The translations under genes were made by a program, and so were the position numbers. Positions 62,843 through 64,000 of a DNA stretch of 64,000 nucleotides are shown here, in pieces. The DNA is from Clostridia bacterium. Lineage in GTDB: Bacteria; Bacillota; Clostridia; Oscillospirales; Acutalibacteraceae. Numbering within the stretch: the stretch's first letter is position 1; every line of letters starts with the position of its first letter. The notes under the pieces were generated by a model. It saw nothing but the letters and a program-made list of their open reading frames with translations, had not been told where the DNA came from and searched no databases. The DNA lies in the NCBI GenBank assembly GCA_017522225.1, contig JAFWZR010000012.1, positions 1 through 64,000 of the forward strand. The letters run 5' to 3'.

Positions 62843-64000
62843 TTAGATAATACCCTGTGACATCATTGCTTCTGCAACCTTCTGGAAGCCTGCAATATTT
62901 GCACCTGCAACAAGGTTGTAGCCGAGGCCGTACTCCTCTGCTGCTGCAGCTGAAGAGTCGTGGATTGACTTCATAATTGACTTAAGTCTCATATCAACCT
63001 TTTCTGTTGTCCAGTTGTAACGAAGTGAGTTCTGTGTCATTTCGAGAGCTGAAACTGCAACGCCGCCTGCGTTAACTGCCTTTGACGGAGCAACAGCACG
63101 GCAGTTTTCCATAAGATACTTAAGAGCATCATTTGTTGAAGGCATATTGGCAACCTCGACATAGTACTGAACACCGTTTTCAACAAGCTGTCTTGCTTCC
63201 ATGATACCGACTTCATTCTGAGTTGCGCAAGGCATTGCAACATCAACAGGAACGCCCCACGGCTTCTGACCTGGGAAGAACTCAACGCCGAACTTATCAG
63301 CATAGTCCTGAACCTTGTCTCTGCCTGAATTACGCATTTCAAGCATATAGTTGATCTTCTCTTCGGTATTGATTCCGTCGGGATCATAAACATAACCGTC
63401 AGGACCTGAAATTGTTACAACCTTACCGCCGAGCTCTGTAACCTTTTTAACTGTACCCCATGCAACGTTACCGAAGCCTGAAACAGAGAATATCTTGCCT
63501 TCAATTGTTTCACCGAAGTGTGCAAGAACCTCCTGTGCATAGTATGTTGCACCGTAGCCTGTTGCCTCAGGTCTTATAAGTGAACCGCCGTATGAAAGGC
63601 CCTTACCTGTGATAACACCGTTTTCAAATGTACCCTTGATACGTCTGTACTGACCGAAAAGATAACCGATTTCTCTGCCGCCAACACCGACGTCACCTGC
63701 GGGAACGTCAAGGTTGGGACCGATATGTCTGTAAAGTTCTGTCATAAATGCCTGACAGAAGCGAAGGATTTCTCCGTCTGACTTACCTCTGGGATCAAAG
63801 TCTGAACCGCCCTTTGCGCCACCGATAGGAAGGCTTGTAAGGCTGTTTTTGAATGTCTGCTCAAATGCAAGGAACTTAATGATACCGCTGTATACTGACG
63901 GGTGGAAACGAAGACCGCCCTTGTAAGGTCCGATTGCACTGTTGAACTGGATACGGTAGCCTGTATTAACCTGTACCTTACCCTTGTCATCTACCCATGA
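62843..64000 (-). CDS. gdhA: NADP-type glutamate dehydrogenase (5' end cut by window edge)
   Basis: 385 codons are present, open to the right edge; about 60 N-terminal residues are missing. Substrate motif YKGGLRFHPSV and catalytic lysine in PIGGAKGGSDFDP lie in the first 70 residues seen; the dinucleotide-binding FSVSGFGNVAWGTVKK follows. The C-terminus AGANIAGFQKVAEAM is typical of hexameric GdhA. Interconverts 2-oxoglutarate plus ammonia and glutamate. An internal ATG at 63745 is not the start. Confidence 0.96.
   Translation of the reverse strand, partial: SWVDDKGKVQVNTGYRIQFNSAIGPYKGGLRFHPSVYSGIIKFLAFEQTFKNSLTSLPIGGAKGGSDFDPRGKSDGEILRFCQAFMTELYRHIGPNLDVPAGDVGVGGREIGYLFGQYRRIKGTFENGVITGKGLSYGGSLIRPEATGYGATYYAQEVLAHFGETIEGKIFSVSGFGNVAWGTVKKVTELGGKVVTISGPDGYVYDPDGINTEEKINYMLEMRNSGRDKVQDYADKFGVEFFPGQKPWGVPVDVAMPCATQNEVGIMEARQLVENGVQYYVEVANMPSTNDALKYLMENCRAVAPSKAVNAGGVAVSALEMTQNSLRYNWTTEKVDMRLKSIMKSIHDSSAAAAEEYGLGYNLVAGANIAGFQKVAEAMMSQGII

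Noticed and set aside
63742..63990. Separate small gene at the right edge
   Set aside because: It is a shadow frame of the glutamate dehydrogenase, whose own frame is open to 64000.
1..64000. tRNA genes, insertion sequences, prophage or defence system
   Set aside because: No tRNA-like cloverleaf, transposase, integrase, CRISPR array or recognisable defence gene was seen in the intergenic spaces or frames on either strand.

Overview
This is a 64 kb window of a low-to-mid GC Firmicute, most likely a gut clostridium of the Oscillospiraceae/Ruminococcaceae type. The basis is the gene content (dockerin-bearing secreted proteins, GH3 and GH38 glycosidases, ECF transporter module, ClpE-like unfoldase, rpsO-pnp, yceD-rpmF, DUF512-der), the strong Shine-Dalgarno sites, the sigma-A promoters with 16-18 bp spacing, and several TTG/GTG starts. 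No species can be named from the sequence alone. I see no phage, insertion sequence, CRISPR array or tRNA gene; most of the window is ordinary core chromosome with small accessory patches.

Layout. 1-4.4 kb (minus): a B12-type radical SAM protein (cut by the left edge) in an operon with a DUF362/ferredoxin protein, a dockerin protein, and a PflA-like radical SAM enzyme. 4.4-6.9 kb: cyclophilin lipoprotein, alanine racemase and YbaK deacylase. 7-11.8 kb: a tandem pair of GPH-type sugar transporters plus a convergent MFS gene. 11.9-16.6 kb: SGNH hydrolase, GH38 alpha-mannosidase with an operator-like site, and a secreted Ig-like protein. 16.7-22.4 kb: operon of MATE pump, YmdB-like phosphodiesterase, peptide-type binding lipoprotein and RecG. 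22.5-27.3 kb: a possible small RNA, acyl-CoA ligase, BMP-type lipoprotein and LCAT-like lipase. 27.4-27.5 kb: a solitary 5S rRNA gene with its own consensus promoter. 27.6-31 kb: zinc uptake operon (zur-znuA-znuC-znuB plus a flavin reductase) behind an operator. 31.1-32.4 kb: lipoprotein and DUF1792 glycosyltransferase. 32.5-47.8 kb: a long minus-strand housekeeping array (DUF512, der, ruvCAB, glmM, rRNA methyltransferase, ecfA1A2T, truA, DUF5711, cvpA, pgsA, clpE-like). 47.9-52.5 kb: small P-loop genes, rpmF, yceD, pgi, D,D-carboxypeptidase. 52.5-54.7 kb: mtaB, an unknown gene and a 48-residue Cys/Asn/Gly repeat membrane peptide. 54.8-57.6 kb: rpsO-pnp with structured leaders. 57.6-61 kb: an unassigned structured RNA region, a sugar O-acetyltransferase and a GH3 beta-glucosidase. 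61.1-64 kb: LRR/dockerin surface protein and glutamate dehydrogenase cut by the right edge.

How the genes work together. Carbohydrate use is scattered rather than in one locus: transporters, SGNH esterase, alpha-mannosidase, acetyltransferase and beta-glucosidase each have their own promoters, two with palindromic operator-like sites. Metal homeostasis is a compact self-regulated zinc operon. The housekeeping array couples DNA repair (RuvABC), ribosome and tRNA maturation (Der, TruA, methyltransferase), envelope precursors (GlmM, PgsA) and vitamin uptake (ECF module without an S component in the window).

The least explained items are the structured RNA at about 57.63-57.76 kb, the Cys/Asn/Gly repeat peptide at 54.5 kb, the possible small RNA at 22.5 kb and the solitary 5S gene.
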